Of a stretch of DNA of 64,000 nt, positions 32,475 to 44,745 are shown one piece after another. The notes under the pieces were generated by a model that ran no database searches, was not told the DNA's origin, and saw only the letters and a list, made by a program, of their open reading frames with translations. This DNA comes from Multifurca ochricompacta (taxonomy: Eukaryota > Basidiomycota > Agaricomycetes > Russulales > Russulaceae), in NCBI GenBank assembly GCA_022496185.1, contig WTXG01000058.1:62001-126000 (forward strand), given 5' to 3'. The position numbers and the translations under genes were made by a program. Positions within the stretch are counted from its first letter, which is position 1. The number at the start of each line of letters is the position of its first letter.

Positions 32475-33992
32475 TCATTGAAATATATCATATTTCCACA
32501 ATGGGAGGGGTCCATAGCGCACATCTAAGGTAGGCTGATCGGGGAGCTGGCGTGCGGTGACGAACTTCTCAACAGGCGCTGACTCTCGAGAGTCCGTGAA
32601 ACGAAGCAGCCGCAGTGCTGGTAACACTTCCATGACCGGGCCATCGGCAGCGTCTTCTAGTGCATGCGCAACGAGTGGCCCCAGAAATTCAGAGACATAT
32701 AGGTTATTCACAGTAGTGAAGGGGCGAAAGAGCTCGAGCCACTCTGTGGCACCTATCTCCTCTTGTCTCCCTGGCAGTGGAAAATGTCTGATGATTTTGA
32801 GCTTTTTTACGCGGGAGAAGAGAGTGGAACACTGGTTGCATATCTCTGCCAAAGAAGAGACCTGCCAGTCGAAAGGTTTGCATGGGATCCACAGCGATAG
32901 GTGCCCAGGAGTGTCCGTCCCTACTGGCTGGACGAGGGTGATGGAGACGCCATTCTCGAAAGAGTCCAACCTCGCTCGGCTGGGTACCCTGAGATTTTCT
33001 GTGCGAGAGATGAACTGATGGAGTTGCGGGACGTCAAACATGAGTTGATTGAATAATTTTACGTGGAAGTAGCCGAGCGCGGGGGCATCAATACCGGCAA
33101 CGACGTCTTCCAGGTACTCGCTGATGCCATGAAATCTAAATTGAGTGAGAGTGGAGAGGACGGCGCGTCTGAGTGGAGGCACACTTCTTCGATTTGGGCG
33201 GGAAGATGGAGAAGTAAACCCGATGTAAAGCGTTTTGAGCTGAGTCATCCCCGACAGGCTCGTGACAAGCGATTCGGGCGAGAAGTACCCGGTGCTTGGA
33301 ATGTCCCGAAGTGTAAGGTCAACAAGGTCCTTGGTCGACAACAGAAGCTTCGGCAACATAGAAAAGGGAATTCCATTGAAGAAAAGAATCCGTAAGCGCG
33401 GTGCTGATTCACACAAAATTGTGCTGGGGAGGGCCGACAGTTCGCCTCTATCGAAAGATGTGAGCAAACAGTGCTCGAGAACCGGAAACGGTTGCTGTTT
33501 CAGAGCTGCCAACTTGTCAAACAGTGACTTTGTTAAAGCGAGTTGGATTTCATATATGCGAGCAGGGTGTTCGAGCGCAGCGATGATATTATCTTCGTCT
33601 TTTAAAGCCGGAGGCGGGCGCCCCGCGACCTCGCCGTACTGTATGCTGATGGGCAACGCTGGCCAGCAGTCCAGAGTTCTCCGAACAGGCGTTCCGTGTG
33701 TGCAGAGAAGTCGCAGGTCGAGACGACAGGGTGACGCAAAAATAACATATCGCCATCTTCTACATACGCGGGTGAGCCTGTGCCATTGCCGCATGTCGTC
33801 TGTTGGGTCATTTGGAAAAGCGGAAAGCCGATGACGATTGAATATTTCTAAGAGGACATCGTCAGGCAGCGAATTAATGGTCACGCAGTCGCGATCCTCG
33901 CCAGTATCTGTGGCCAGATTAAAGAGTCAGTGTTTGTTCCTGGCGCTGCGGATATGGCGTACTGTTATCATGGAGAACGCTGCCACGCCCAT
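32475..33992 (-). CDS. F-box-like/LRR-like protein, array member 7
   Basis: Predicted exon 2 33896-32475, intron 33962-33897 (66 nt), exon 1 33992-33963 (MGVAAFSMIT), about 483 residues. The F-box second part is DDMRQWHRLTRVCRRW, so the usual W-E-W is R-Q-W. The 3' two-fifths (from SRTENLRVPSRARL through IPCKPFDWQVSSLAEICNQ and HFPLPGRQEEIGATEWLEL) is almost identical to member 10 at 47832, while the N-terminal part differs, a mosaic pattern. The segment LVDLTLRDIPSTGYFS is shared with member 4. Ends LPLWKYDIFQ. Frame intact. Confidence 0.8.
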
Positions 33993-34226
33993 CGGTTTGT
34001 TTCTTTTTGATTTTAGAGAATAGACGGCTGATTGTGCCGTGGACCCTGGAGATGACGCGAGTTGGGGAGAGTCTTAGAACACGAGAAGTACGATTCGGAG
34101 ATCTGTGGATGCCTTGTCAGTTCAGCTTTTCTTTCGTAACAAGGTCTATAGAATGTTTTGGACGCACTTTTGGGAGCTCATTGATAGATCATGGAACCAA
34201 AGTGGGTACAAGGCAGAGCACTGGCT

Positions 34227-34235
34227 CTTATAAAC
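34227..34235 (-). promoter_or_regulatory. Altered TATA box of array member 7
   Basis: Minus-strand GTTTATAAG where the sisters have GTATATAAG. The neighbouring GGGGGCGC block is also missing by deletion (sequence jumps from GGTTTGGGGGC to ATTGATACCGG), so this promoter may be weaker. Confidence 0.45.
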
Positions 34236-34357
34236 GGTTTGGGGGCATTGATACCGGAGATGGCGGTCCGGATTGACCATTGAACACTCGCTTTTTAATC
34301 TCGTACATGGGAGGTCCCAACTTTCAAGGAAAGTTAAATTTGCTAGCTTGACAAGAG

Positions 34358-34723
34358 CACCACCCTCCTCCTATTCCACCTTCAGGCCCATCTCTGAGCA
34401 GAGACCTCGCGAGCCAGGATGAGCTGACTGGGGAGCTAGGCCTATGGTAAGTGGTTTGGCTCTTTGATTTCCCCCTTGTCACTCTTTACCACCACCGCCT
34501 GTGACAGGCCGGCCCTCACGGGCTAGCCTGCCCCCTGCCCTGCCTTGGGCTTTACTTTACTTTCTCCCTCCGGGTTTTGCTTGGGTAGTATAATCTCTAT
34601 CTCTATCTACCACCTTCCCCCCTGTTCGCCCCCACAGTAGCTACTCTGTACCTGGTAGTAGCTGTGCGATTTAGGATGCATCCTTGCAAGCGCGTAATAA
34701 AGTCGAATTCAAAAAAAAAAAAA
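34358..34723 (+). mobile_element. LINE 3' tail with poly(A) (plus strand)
   Basis: Same insertion as 27038-27421, with an internal deletion near its 5' end, an AAAAAAAAAAAA tail, and the same target context (TAGCTTGACAAGA on the left, GAATGGCTAGGGCGCC on the right). Confidence 0.7.
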
Positions 34724-34770
34724 GAATGGCTAGGGCGCCATATTGGATTTACTATATATAATGTACCATG

Positions 34771-35340
34771 TTTTTTTTGAATCCAATTTATTACGCGCTC
34801 CAGGACATGCCTAAGTCGCGTGGCTACTACAGAGTACATAGTAGCTACTGTTCATGATCGTTACATTAATGGGAGACGGCATTCCCGTGTGAAAACCCCG
34901 AAGGGAAAGAGCGAATAGATGGTAAGGAAAAGGGGTGTTTTTTTTCCTCCCAAAAGGGCCGGTAGGGATTAGAGAGGAGAGAAGGGAGGACTCACCTCCA
35001 TCAAAGTACCCGGGCTCTCCACAGAACCTATCCCGGCTCCAGAGGTCATGGTGGCATGGATGGCCGAAACGCTGCGCAAGTCTCCTGGAGGAAGCCCAAG
35101 AGGGCTGCCAAGTGACAAGGTGTGTTGTAGATCTGCAACCATGTGAGGCCGGTAGCAGACCAGGATGGATGTGAGGCCCCTGTAAGGGGTAATGGAGAAG
35201 GAGGTGAGAGGCAGTTGCCTCAAAGGAGGGCGAGCAGGCGCAAAGCTTGGAGGCGGAGGGGAGATCCTTGCGGAAGCGCAGTAAAGGAGTGGCCAGTTGC
35301 AAGGCGCATGGAGGTGGTGGTGGTGTGCCGTGTAAAATCT
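34771..35340 (-). mobile_element. LINE 3' end (minus strand)
   Basis: T-run at 34771-34778 (poly(A) on the minus strand), then the 3' UTR (AATTTATTACGCGCTCCAGGA) and a shortened ORF2 tail: RFRKDLPSASKLCACSPSF, EATASHLLLHYPL. The final cysteine of the CCHC-like motif is lost (HYP instead of HCP). Sister of 15128-15735. Confidence 0.65.
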
Positions 35341-35457
35341 TAACCCCTCGCTAAAATGATTTTATTGCTTACATCAGCGTGCCTCGACATGCGCTCTTCA
35401 TTCCATGTGAGTGAGTGATAATATTACAATTACACAAAAGAGATTAGAGATGTACTG

Positions 35458-37042
35458 TTACAGCGATCTCACATACGAAAGGAGGCGAGCACCCAACGAT
35501 GACTGGGCGGTACGTAGGTCTCCATAGTGCACATTTAAGGTAGGCCGGCGTGCAGTGACGAACTTATCAACAGGCACTGACTCTCGAGAGTCCTCGAAAC
35601 GAAGCAGCCGCAGTGCTGGTAACACTTCCATGACCGGGCCATCGGCAGCGTCTTCTAGCACAGCTGCAACGAGTGGCCCCAGAAATTCAGAGACATATAG
35701 GCTACTCACAGTAGTGAAGGGGCGAAAGAGCTCAAGCCACTCTAGGACACCAATCTCCTCTTGTCTCGCTGGCTGTAGAAAATATGCGCGGATTTTGAGC
35801 TCTTCCACGCGGGAGAAGAGATTGGAACACTGGTTGCATATCTCTGCCATAGAAGAGACCTGCCAGTCGAGAGGTTTGCATGCGATCTGCAGCGATAGGG
35901 GCCCACGAGTATCCGCCCCTCCTGGCTGAGCGAGGGTGATGGAGACGCCGTTCTTGGAAGAGTCCAACGTCACTCTGCCGAATCCCCTAAGCTTTTCTGC
36001 GCGAGAGATGAACTGATGAAGTTGAGGGACGTCAAACATGAGTTGATTGAATAATTTTACGTTGAAGTAGCCGAGCGCGGGGGCATCAATACCGGCAACG
36101 ACGTCTTCCAGGTACTCGCTGATGCCACGAAATGTAAATTGAGTGAGAGTGGAGAGGACGGCGCGTCTGAGTGGAGGCACACTTCTTCGATTTGGGCGGG
36201 AAGATGGAGAAGCGAACTCGATGTAAAGGGTTTTGAGCTGAGTCATCCCCGACAGGCTCGTGACGAGCGATTCGGGCGAAAAGTAACCGGAACTTGGAAT
36301 CATCATAAGTTGAAGGAGAACAAGGTCCTTGGTCGACAACAGAAGCTTCGGCAACATAGGAAAGGGAATTCGATCGAAGAAAAGAACCCGTAAGCGCGGT
36401 GCTGATTCACACAAAATTGTGCTGGGGAGGGCCGACAGTTTGCCCCCACCGCGCGATATGAGCAAAAAGTGCTCGAGAGCCGGAAATGGTTGCTGCTTCA
36501 GAGCCGATAACTTGTCAAATAGTGAATTTGTTAAAGCGAGTTGGATTTTAGACGTGCGAGCAGGGTGTTCGAGAGCAGCGATGATATTATCTTCGTCTTT
36601 TAAAGTCAGAGACGTGCGCTTTCTGACCTCACCGTACTGTATGCTGATGGGCAACGCTGGCCAGTAGTCCAGAGCTCTCCGAACAGGCGTTCCGTATGTG
36701 CAGAGAAATCGCAGGTCGAGACGACGGGGTGACGCGAAAATAAGATATCGCCATCTTCTACACACGTGCGTGAGCCTGTGCCAGTCCCACGTGTCGACTA
36801 TTAGGCCGTTTGGAAAAAAGAAAAGCCGATGGCGATTGGATATGTCTAGGAGGACATCGTCGGACAGCGAATTAATGGCGGAAAGCCGACAACGATTGAA
36901 TATTTCTAGGAGGATATCATCGGACAGCGAATTAATGGGCACGCATTTGTGATCCTCGCCAGTGCCTGTGGCCAGACAAGAGTCAGTATTTGTTCCTGGC
37001 GCTGCGGATATGGCGTACTATTATCATGAAGAGAGCTGCCAT
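35458..37042 (-). CDS. F-box-like/LRR-like protein with duplicated F-box helix, array member 8
   Basis: Predicted exon 2 36954-35458, intron 37018-36955 (64 nt), exon 1 37042-37019 (MAALFMII), about 506 residues, the longest array member. The first helix appears twice: NSLSDDILLEIFNRCRLSA and NSLSDDVLLDISNRHRLFF, before a single WDWHRLTHVCRRW. LDYWPALPI replaces LDCWPALPI. Linker QYGEVRKRTSLTL is unusual. The C-terminus runs past the normal end into DLRTAQSSLGARLLSYVRSL, because the frame differs from the sisters after NVHYG. It shares the helix duplication with member 3 (15939) but keeps the splice donor that member 3 lost. Confidence 0.78.
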
Positions 37043-37283
37043 GCTCGCCAGTTTTTTTCTTTTTGGCTTTAGGGAATAGACAGCGGATTGCGTCGTTGAC
37101 ACTAGAGATGACGCGAGTTGGGGAGAGTCTTAGAACACGAGAAGTACGATTCGGAGATATGCAGATGCCTTGTCAGTTCAGCTTTGCTTTCGCAACAAGG
37201 TCTATAGAATTGTTCGGACGCACTGTTGGGAGCTCATTGATGGAACATGGAACCAAAAGTGGATACAAGGCAGAGCACCAGCT

Positions 37284-37292
37284 CTTATATAC
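37284..37292 (-). promoter_or_regulatory. TATA box of array member 8
   Basis: Minus-strand GTATATAAG, about 240 bp upstream of ATG 37042. Confidence 0.55.
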
Positions 37293-37399
37293 GGTTTGGG
37301 GGCGCTCTTTTGTTGGAATAGCAACCGGGACATTGATACCGGAGATGGGGGCCCGGATAGACTATCAGTCTGTAGTAGAAGACTGAGCTAAGTCTTTGG

Positions 37400-38318
37400 G
37401 TAAGGACAAGGTAGGTCCCAACGTCAGTATCATTTTACCACAGAGAATGAGGGGAAATAATAATAGAAAACAACTCTACTCCCGCCACACAACTTCCACT
37501 GCTCTCAGGTGGGCAGTTGTTCATGCCTTCGTGAGCGACTACACCCAATGATTCAGTACTGGACATCCCACGTGACCTCTTCCCTTCACTGAATGGGCAT
37601 CCTAGGACGCGGGTTCCTTGGCATGGGATGCATGGCTGTGGCGGGGGCTATTTCCTCTTATCGAGCACAAAAGTTCATATGAAATGATGCGTCCCGGAGG
37701 ACAACCAGGGATTGAAGGAAGCGGGGCTTGACATGCGTCGCACCGTGCTCACTCACTTTTTTCGCAGGAACAGGAGCAAATAGACACATACAGACACAAA
37801 TACAGTTGAGTTGAGGAGATGAGGAGATGATGATGGGTCAAGCTAACTCGCTGGTGCTACTTGGAGTTCACCCCATCACCATCATCACCTCTTTCGGGGA
37901 ATGATCTTCTAATGATCACTCAGGAGATCGATTTTGTGAGAATATACCTGCGATGTAAGGAAGTCAGAAAGGTAAGGGTAAGTTGACGTTCATCTGCAAG
38001 CTCGTTAACCTATCTGTATTCATGGAGGGGGATTGCTACATAAAATACAACTGCCTTTGGGTAATCCACTCTGCAGGCGGGTGTAAAAGCTTGTTTTTTT
38101 AAAAATGATACATTGTAGGAGTTCTAATTAGGTGCAAACCACCAATCTAAACTCCGAGAAAATTATAACACAGTGATGCGGGGTGGAGGTGAAGGTATTC
38201 ACGCTTGCTCTCTACTCTACAAGGTCGACTTTGCTGCTACTACTGCCGACTGTATTGGCAACTCAGTTCCCCTTTATTGGACTGGACCTTAAAACTGGAA
38301 ATAACACCAGTACCCTAC
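37400..38318. other. No gene seen; distal duplicated flank
   Basis: The first 430 bp match 3890-4340 and lack the downstream hAT MITE found there. The rest is unassigned spacer. Confidence 0.5.
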
Positions 38319-38521
38319 TGTACGGATCCGATCCGTGGTGAGTGCGAGGCAAAGTGTTCCCAGGAGGAGAGAGGCAGAGGGGAAGGGAAAGAGAAGAGGG
38401 AGCCCCGAGATAACTAAGTCTTCAAATTGAGGGGGTATCGTGCTTGAACCTGCGAATACACTGCTAGCTGGTTCTGTCCTACCTTGCGCTTGGACATCAT
38501 TGAGGAGTTCTTGAGCACTCT
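38319..38521 (-). mobile_element. LTR fragment (TGTACRGATC family)
   Basis: Starts TGTACGGATCCGATCC and is cut after about 200 bp by a second copy of the same end (38522). Two truncated LTRs in direct tandem. Confidence 0.6.
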
Positions 38522-39310
38522 TGTACGGATCCAATCCGCAGTGAGTGCAAGGCAGAGTGTTCCTGAGGTGAGAGAGATAGAACGGTGGAAGAAAGTGATG
38601 AAGGAGCCCCAGAGATAACTAAGACTTCGAAGGAGGGTGTATCGTGCTTGAACTGATGCGATTCTACTGCTTGCTGGTTCCGTTTAACCTTGCGCTCGAT
38701 GCCATCAAGAAGATTTTTAGCACACAACAAAGGATAGAGAAAGGGAGAGATAATGCCATTTGATTTCTGCTCCTGTTGGCTCACTGGCTGGTCCACTACA
38801 AGCATTACTGTATCCACCCTTATATACTTGCAAAGAGACTAGTGATGTGCCTGGCCCGGCTCAGAGAAGTTAAAAGCCAAAGCCGCCGGCTCAGGCCGCG
38901 GCTTTCAACAGCACATACAAGTGCAATAGCAATCGTCAAAATCAGTAGAAATCAGATCACAAAGTGGTTGATTTTGGTCACGTGATCATGTTTATTGCGG
39001 CATTTCAAAATAGCTTTGCAATACGTAACACACTAAGTCATATTTGGATTAGCTGAACTATAACTACTAGTTATATGTCATAAAATTTTCTCTGCCAAAA
39101 GCCGCGGCTTGGGCCAAGCCGGGCCAGGGCCAAGCCGTCTGTGGCGGCTTTGGCTCGGCCCAGAGTTTAGGAAAGCCGGAGCCGCCTCAGGCCAAGCCAA
39201 AGCCGCGGCTTTTGGGCCAAGCCGGGCCGGAACATCACTAAAAGAGACCTAGTTATAAAGCAGAAAGAGGATAAATTAGGATTGGAAGGAGACAAGTGAG
39301 ATGAACAGAT
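38522..39310 (-). mobile_element. LTR fragment carrying a hAT MITE
   Basis: Starts TGTACGGATCCAATCC, aligns to the 27614 LTR, is interrupted by the MITE at 38840-39240, resumes AAAGAGACCTAGTTATAAAGCAG and fades near 39310. Confidence 0.65.
38840..39240. mobile_element. hAT-type MITE (AAGCCGCGGCTT family), second copy
   Basis: 401 bp, termini TAGTGATGT/ACATCACTA, perfect 8-bp duplication AAAGAGAC (38832-38839, 39241-39248). The core (TCACGTGATCATGTTTAT; ATAACTACTAGTTATATGTC) is the inverse of that of the copy at 5613-6114, about 100 bp shorter by internal deletion near the left end. Confidence 0.88.
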
Positions 39311-39569
39311 TGTAACAAACACAGTCAGACACGCGAACATAACTTCTGGGTGAAAATGTAACCGACAATCGATATCTTCCAAAAGTCGAAGAGAGACAAG
39401 GTCCCTGGCAGACAAAATACATCATTGGGAAAGGACAGGCGCTATCGTATCTTCCCGACCCAAAGCCAAAGATATGTACTCCTGCATGACAATGACAAGA
39501 TATTTTACCTCGTCTTCGGGACTTGAAGGCTTGAGAACGCACGTTGTCATAATAGTTTACAATGATAGG

Positions 39570-39750
39570 TAAAGCCGATCAACAATCCAGGTTTCCCCTC
39601 ATGGGCGTTCCGAGTCGGTGTAAGTGACGCAAATACGATAACTCGTCATCTTCTGCACACATAGACTAGCATGTGCCATTATCATGGTAGTCAATCGATA
39701 AAAAAGCAAACAATTCCAAAAAAAGATTGTCGGGAAGCATGTCAATTGTC
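39570..39750 (-). pseudogene. F-box gene fragment (N-terminal part)
   Basis: Same relic as 1380-1580 (minus-strand CACATGCTAGTCTATGTG, CGTATTTGCGTCACTTACA), further decayed, at the same place in the unit of member 9. Confidence 0.5.
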
Positions 39751-40166
39751 ACATGTAGCAACTGTCGCGAAAATCATAGCTCATTATGAGACATACATGG
39801 TTCCCTTGCTGCAAATTTGGACAGCTTCACTATTAAAGATCTCAGAATTACCATCCGTCAGCATAAAAGAGACTGAGAGAATGAATTTTGGACGATGCTA
39901 TTGTTTGGCGGGTAAGAGGGTTAAGTCCACAAATTCAAGCTTGAATTCAAGGAGTGCTCTAGTTACTTGGGCAAAAAGCCTACAGATGAATTAAGTGTTT
40001 ACATCAGCGTGCCTCCACGTGCACTCTTCATTCCATGTGAGTGATAATTAAAATTACACAAAAGAAATTAGAGATGGACTGTTACAGCGATCTCACATAA
40101 GAAGGACGAGAGCACCCAACAATGGCCGGACGGTAGATAACAGGCAGGTCATCGAAATCTACCATG

Positions 40167-41642
40167 TTACCACAATGGGAGGTGTCCATAGTGCACATCT
40201 AAGATAGGCTGATCGGGGAGCTGGCGTGCAGTGACAAACTTCGCAATAGGTGCTGACTTTCGAGAGCCCTCGAAATGAAGGAGCCGCAGTGCTGGTAACA
40301 CTTCCATGACCGGGCCATCGGCAGCGTCTTCTAGTGCATGCGCAACGAGTGGCCCCAGATATTCAGATACATGTAGGTTACTCACAGTAATGAAGGGGCG
40401 AAAGAGCTCGAGCCACTCTAGGACACCTATCTCCTCTTGTCTCGCTGGCTTTGGAAAATGTCCGCGAATGTTAAGCTCTCCTACGCAGGAGAAGAGAGGG
40501 GAACACTGATTGCATATCTCTGCCATAGAAGAGACCTGCCAGTCGAGAGGTTTGCATGCGATCCGCAGAGTTAGGCGCCCAGGAGTGTCCATCTCTCCTA
40601 ACTCAGAGAGGGTGATGTAGACGCCAAAGTCAAAAGATTCCAACGTCGCTTTGCCGAATCCCATGAGATTTTCTGCGCGGGAGATAAACTGATGGAGTTG
40701 AGGGACATCAAAGATGAGTTGATTGAATAATGTTGCGTAGAAGTAGTCGAGCGCGGGAGCGTCAATACCGGCAATGAGGTCTTCCAGGTACTCGCTGGTG
40801 CCACGAAATATGAAATGTTTGAGAGTGAAAAGGACAGCGCGTCTGAGTGGAGGCGCACTTTTCTGATTTGGGCGGGAAGACGGAGAAGCGAAGACGATCC
40901 AAAGCATTTTGAGCTGAGTCATCCCCGACAGGCTCGTGACGAGCGATTCGGGCGAGAAGTACCCGGCGCTTGGAATTCCCATAAGTCGAAGGTCAACAAG
41001 GTCCTTGGTCGACAACAGAAGCTTTGGCAACATAGGAAAGGGAATTCCATTGAAGAGAAGAACCCGTAAGCGCGGTGCTGACTCACACAAATTTATGCTG
41101 GGGAGGACCGATAGTTCACCTCCATCGTGAAATATGAGCGAAAAGTACTCGAGAGCCGGAAATGGTTGCTGCTTCAGAGCCGCCAACTTGTCAAATAGTG
41201 ACTTTGTTAAAAAGAGTTTGATTTTATACGTGCGAGCAGGGTGTTCGAGTGCAGTGATGATGTTATCTTCGTCTTTCAAAGCCGGAGGCGTGCGCTCCAT
41301 GACCCTACCGTACTGTATGCTGATGGGCAACGCTGGCCAACAGTCCAGAGTTCTCCGAACGGGCGTTCCATCTGTGCAGAGAAGTCGCAGGTCGAGACGA
41401 CGGGGTGACGCGAAAATAAGATATCTCCATCTTCTACATATGTGCGTGAGCCTGTGCCATTCCCACATGTCGTCTGTTGGACCATTTAAAGTGAAGAGCC
41501 GATGACGATTGAATATTTCTAGAAGGACATCGTCGGGCAGCGAACTAATGGTCACGCATTCGTGATCCTCACTAGTGCCTGTGGCCAGACCAAAGAGTCA
41601 GTGTTTGTTCCTGGCGCTGTGGATATGGCGTACCGTTATCAT
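40167..41642 (-). CDS. F-box-like/LRR-like protein, array member 9
   Basis: Predicted exon 2 41567-40167, intron 41633-41568 (66 nt), exon 1 MIT (41642-41634), since the upstream ATG is GTG as in member 5; about 469 residues. Distinctive: ISSLPDDVLLEIFNRHRLFTLNGPTDD (one residue shorter between helix and WEWHRLTHICRRW), RVMERTPPAL linker, SINLCESAPRLRVLLF, LWIVFASPSSRPNQKSAPPLRR, FRGTSEYLEDLIAGID, FYATLFNQLIFD, DFGVYITLSELGEMDTPGRL, APIAKFVTARQL (PVEK elsewhere). Ends HLPLW. Frame intact. Its promoter has been split by a solo LTR (41900-42225). Confidence 0.8.
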
Positions 41643-41899
41643 GAAGAATGCTGCCACGCCCACCAGTTTGTTTCTTTCTGATTTTAGAGAATAGACGGCT
41701 GATTGTGCCGTTGACCCTGGAGATGATCCCAGTCGGGGAGAGTTTTAGAGCATGAGAGGTAGCATGATTAGGATTTGGAGATCTGGGGACGCCTTGTCAG
41801 TTCAGCTTTGCTTTCGCAACAAGGTCTATAGAATTGTTCGGACGTACTGTTGGGAGCTCATTGATGGAGCATAAGTGGACACGAGGCAGAGCACCGGCC

Positions 41900-42225
41900 T
41901 GTTACGTTAAATGCTCGATGGCTGTACATTTAGTTTATTAATTATTTTATTAATTTCTTTCTCTTGCTTCCTCTTTGTTAGCGTTCATTCCATGTCATTC
42001 CACCTACTTGTCATCGCTAAGTAACATCGTACCTCTGAACTATATAAATACAGTAGAGACAAAGCGCAAAGACTGAGCTCTTGTATCTACAAGCTTAGTT
42101 AACTCCAGAAATCCAACTCCCTTCTTGCTTCTGCATTGCGTGCTCGAGCACTATCTCATCATCAGAACTGTCAAGTTTATCTTTGACAATCGAACTATAC
42201 GCAGAACGGTCAGCCACCGTAACAG
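41900..42225 (+). mobile_element. Solo LTR between TATA box and gene of array member 9
   Basis: 326 bp, TGTTACGTTAAATGC...CACCGTAACA. In other units GCACYRGC runs directly into TCTTATATAC; here GCACCGGC is followed by the LTR, and GGCTCTTATATAC resumes after it. Flanks GGCC/GGCT suggest a 4-bp duplication with one change. The LTR's own TATA-like ACTATATAAATAC (42037-42050) points right, away from the F-box gene. Confidence 0.75.
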
Positions 42226-42229
42226 GCTC

Positions 42230-42238
42230 TTATATACG
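42230..42238 (-). promoter_or_regulatory. Displaced TATA box of array member 9
   Basis: Minus-strand GTATATAAG, now 326 bp further from the gene than in its sisters. Confidence 0.5.
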
Positions 42239-42299
42239 GTTTGGGGGCGCTTTTTTAGGCAAGGACAAGGTAGGCGCCAACTTCAGTATCAAGAGAAAT

Positions 42300-43413
42300 T
42301 ACATTTGCTAGCATGACTGCTAGTAGGGTGTCACATTGGGATGGACCTTTGATCAAGGCTGCACTCCCCCATCCCCTGCCCACCTCCTACTGTGACCCCC
42401 TCTGCCCAGGTACAGCCCCCTTCCCAGGGTAGGAAGAAGAAGGCCAAGACGTCCTTAGCCCAGGCCACGCCCCTCCTGCCTCTGCTGCAGTTTCAGCCTC
42501 GCCCCCTCCTACACCCTCCCTTGCTTCCTTCGCCTTGATTGCACGCGCTCCGGCGCGTCCCAGCGTTGTAATTTCCCCCTCCCGCTTGCCTGGTGCGGAC
42601 CCCCCTGCTGCTCTCAAGAAGACGCCGCAGGAGCTCTGCACCCACCTCAACACCTGCTTGGCCCAGTCCAAGCACTAGGTTCGGTTGTCTGCCGCGAGGT
42701 GGACCACCAAGAACAACCTGGTCCTCACTGGTGCGGCAGATGTCTCTGCCTCCTCCCTCCACACCGCCCAGTCTCTCCTGACCAAGGAGCTGGACATATT
42801 TCTGTCAGCGGACTCCAAGGCTCCACTTCTTACCTCCTCCCGGCCTAACGTGAGATGGTCACGCGTTACGGTCAACGGCCTCCTAACGGGGGTCTCCCTT
42901 ACCTCCGTGGCTCATGTCCCTTGCGTCGTCCATGAGGTGCTGGGCAGGGACAACCGTTCGTACCGAGGCCTTCAAGTGGCCCAGCTTCCCTCCCGGGTGT
43001 GACCCCCCTCCTCCTACACCTCCGGCTTGCTCTCATCGGTGGCTCTTGCATTCGAGGATCAGGACAGCTCGCTCCTGAAAGCAGTCCTGCACTGCGCACC
43101 CTGTTTTCCTTCGGGCATGAGTGCACTGTGCGGTGGTGGAAAGACAAGCCCCGGCAACCGTCCAAGAAGGCCACTTCCAGCCTACCTCCAGCTTGAGTCC
43201 TCTTGGACTCGCCTGGTTTATGTATAGGCCGACTCTGGCCCAGTTTTCCTTACTTGCTACCTTTCTTATTTTCCCTTTGGGGTTTTCATACAGGAGTTCA
43301 GTCTCTCATTACGGGCATACATGAAGAGTAGCTACTATTTACCCTGTAGTAGCCGCGCGACTTGGGCTAGTCCTTGAAGCGCGTTTATTATTGATTCTAA
43401 AGAAAAAAGGAAA
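42300..43413 (+). mobile_element. LINE remnant (ORF1 and 3' tail), uninterrupted
   Basis: From GGGATGGACCTTTGATCAAGG to an A-rich tail. ORF1 pieces: ALKKTPQELCTHLNTCLAQSK, in-frame TAG, then ARWTTKNNLVLTGAADV, LTKELDIFLSADSKAPLL, SRPNVRWSRVTVNGLLTGV and VALAFEDQDSSLLKAVL. Then a direct jump to the 3' UTR, so ORF1's end and all of ORF2 are missing: an internally deleted non-autonomous copy. Serves as the empty-site reference for the hAT insertion at 20254-21253. Confidence 0.72.
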
Positions 43414-44740
43414 GCCGATACATGGCCAATCAACTAGAGATATGATAATGTTACGATAAGTATCAGTGTTATGGTTGATAGGCCGTATCGTGCGCAAGGC
43501 CGTCAGTTCGATAATCAGTTCGAAAGTTCGGGTGTTTAGACTAGTTTGTGCGCAGGGCAAGCTAGAGAAAGGCAAATGATTTGGGATTCATTGTTGTACC
43601 GAAAGTACAAATGAGCTCAAAGACTGGGGAAGTCTGAGCTTGTCCTTACTGTTTAAATACTTATGGTACTCCCCTTCGATCGGTGGTAGGTTCGAGAATG
43701 GTCGTGAATAGAGAGGTAGGTAAGACTTAGTTCGTATGTTGAGGACATGAGATGGAAAGGATCTGTCACGTGCTGTAATCGTATAAACCGTGACACCTGT
43801 GGGCATAAATTTCTACTCTACTCACCTTCAATCACTGCAGATTCTATTTCCAAGGCGGTCAGTCACCAACAGTCCTCACGACCGAATTCTGCTCCACTGC
43901 CTAACTTCACGAACACTAAATGGGCCACCACACTGCTCATATTTTGACAATCATCTCTGCCGTTTTCGAGCCTATCACAAACAGACAGTTGACGGTCTTT
44001 TCCACCTCACAGCGTCTATCATAATCACTATCAGTTTCTCGTCATACTTAGATCACATACTTTTCATGCGATTAATAGAAAACCGTCTTCGTTTTTTTTC
44101 CACACTTCATCTCATCCCATCATAACTGCCGTATGGATTGCAATCCGCGGTGAGTTCAAGGTAGAGAGGGTTCCGAACTGATGGGTCGAGCTCAGACAGA
44201 TGGTATGTATGCGAGGACAGACCAAAGAAAGGACAATCGATGAAATTCAAGCAGCTACCAAAGTATAGAAGAGCGAACACAAGAGAACATGGAGGAAGTC
44301 TGAAAAGAGAGCACTGGCAGCTAGGTCGGTCCGGAAATGAGAAGAATAGCAGTATAAAAGACCCTACTTCATGTTAGAGCTCTGGTCACGTTCATGTGGT
44401 CTTTATCCTAGGAACAGCAAGAATTTAAAGTCAATCGAGGGCAAGAAATCCACTCGCGGATAGTGAATCAAGCAAGGATACATCACATTCAGAAGTAGAA
44501 ATGCTACAGGAATTAAAGTCTGTGGTCTGCGGTCTCGAGAGTCTTTATATAATTGAATCCGCATGGAATCTATACGCTTCATCGTCGATTAATCATCGTT
44601 TTACGTTTTCTGTCTTGGCGAGGAATCAACGAGCAGAACCAGAAGACGGTAGCGAATAGTGAGGAACAAAACCAGTCGAGAGAGATGAGTAATCCTAAAC
44701 ACAGCCAGCTATCGAATCACGTCCAATTCTAGCACCCAAT
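43414..44740. repeat. Segmental duplication flank plus unassigned spacer
   Basis: 43780-44290 duplicates 22165-22735. About 350 bp at 43425-43777 are absent from the other copy at an otherwise collinear position (CCGATACATG on the left, TCGTATAAA on the right in both). I could not identify its termini. 44300-44740 is unassigned spacer. Confidence 0.5.
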
Positions 44741-44745
44741 TCCAG

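Noticed and set aside
34811..35302. 163-codon minus-strand ORF as a host gene
   Set aside because: Its content matches the ORF2 tail and 3' UTR of a LINE with an adjacent poly(T) tract, and a sister copy exists at 15128-15735.
36139..36393. Plus-strand ORFs antisense to the leucine-rich region as conserved regulators
   Set aside because: Their conservation is fully explained by recent duplication of the sense gene.
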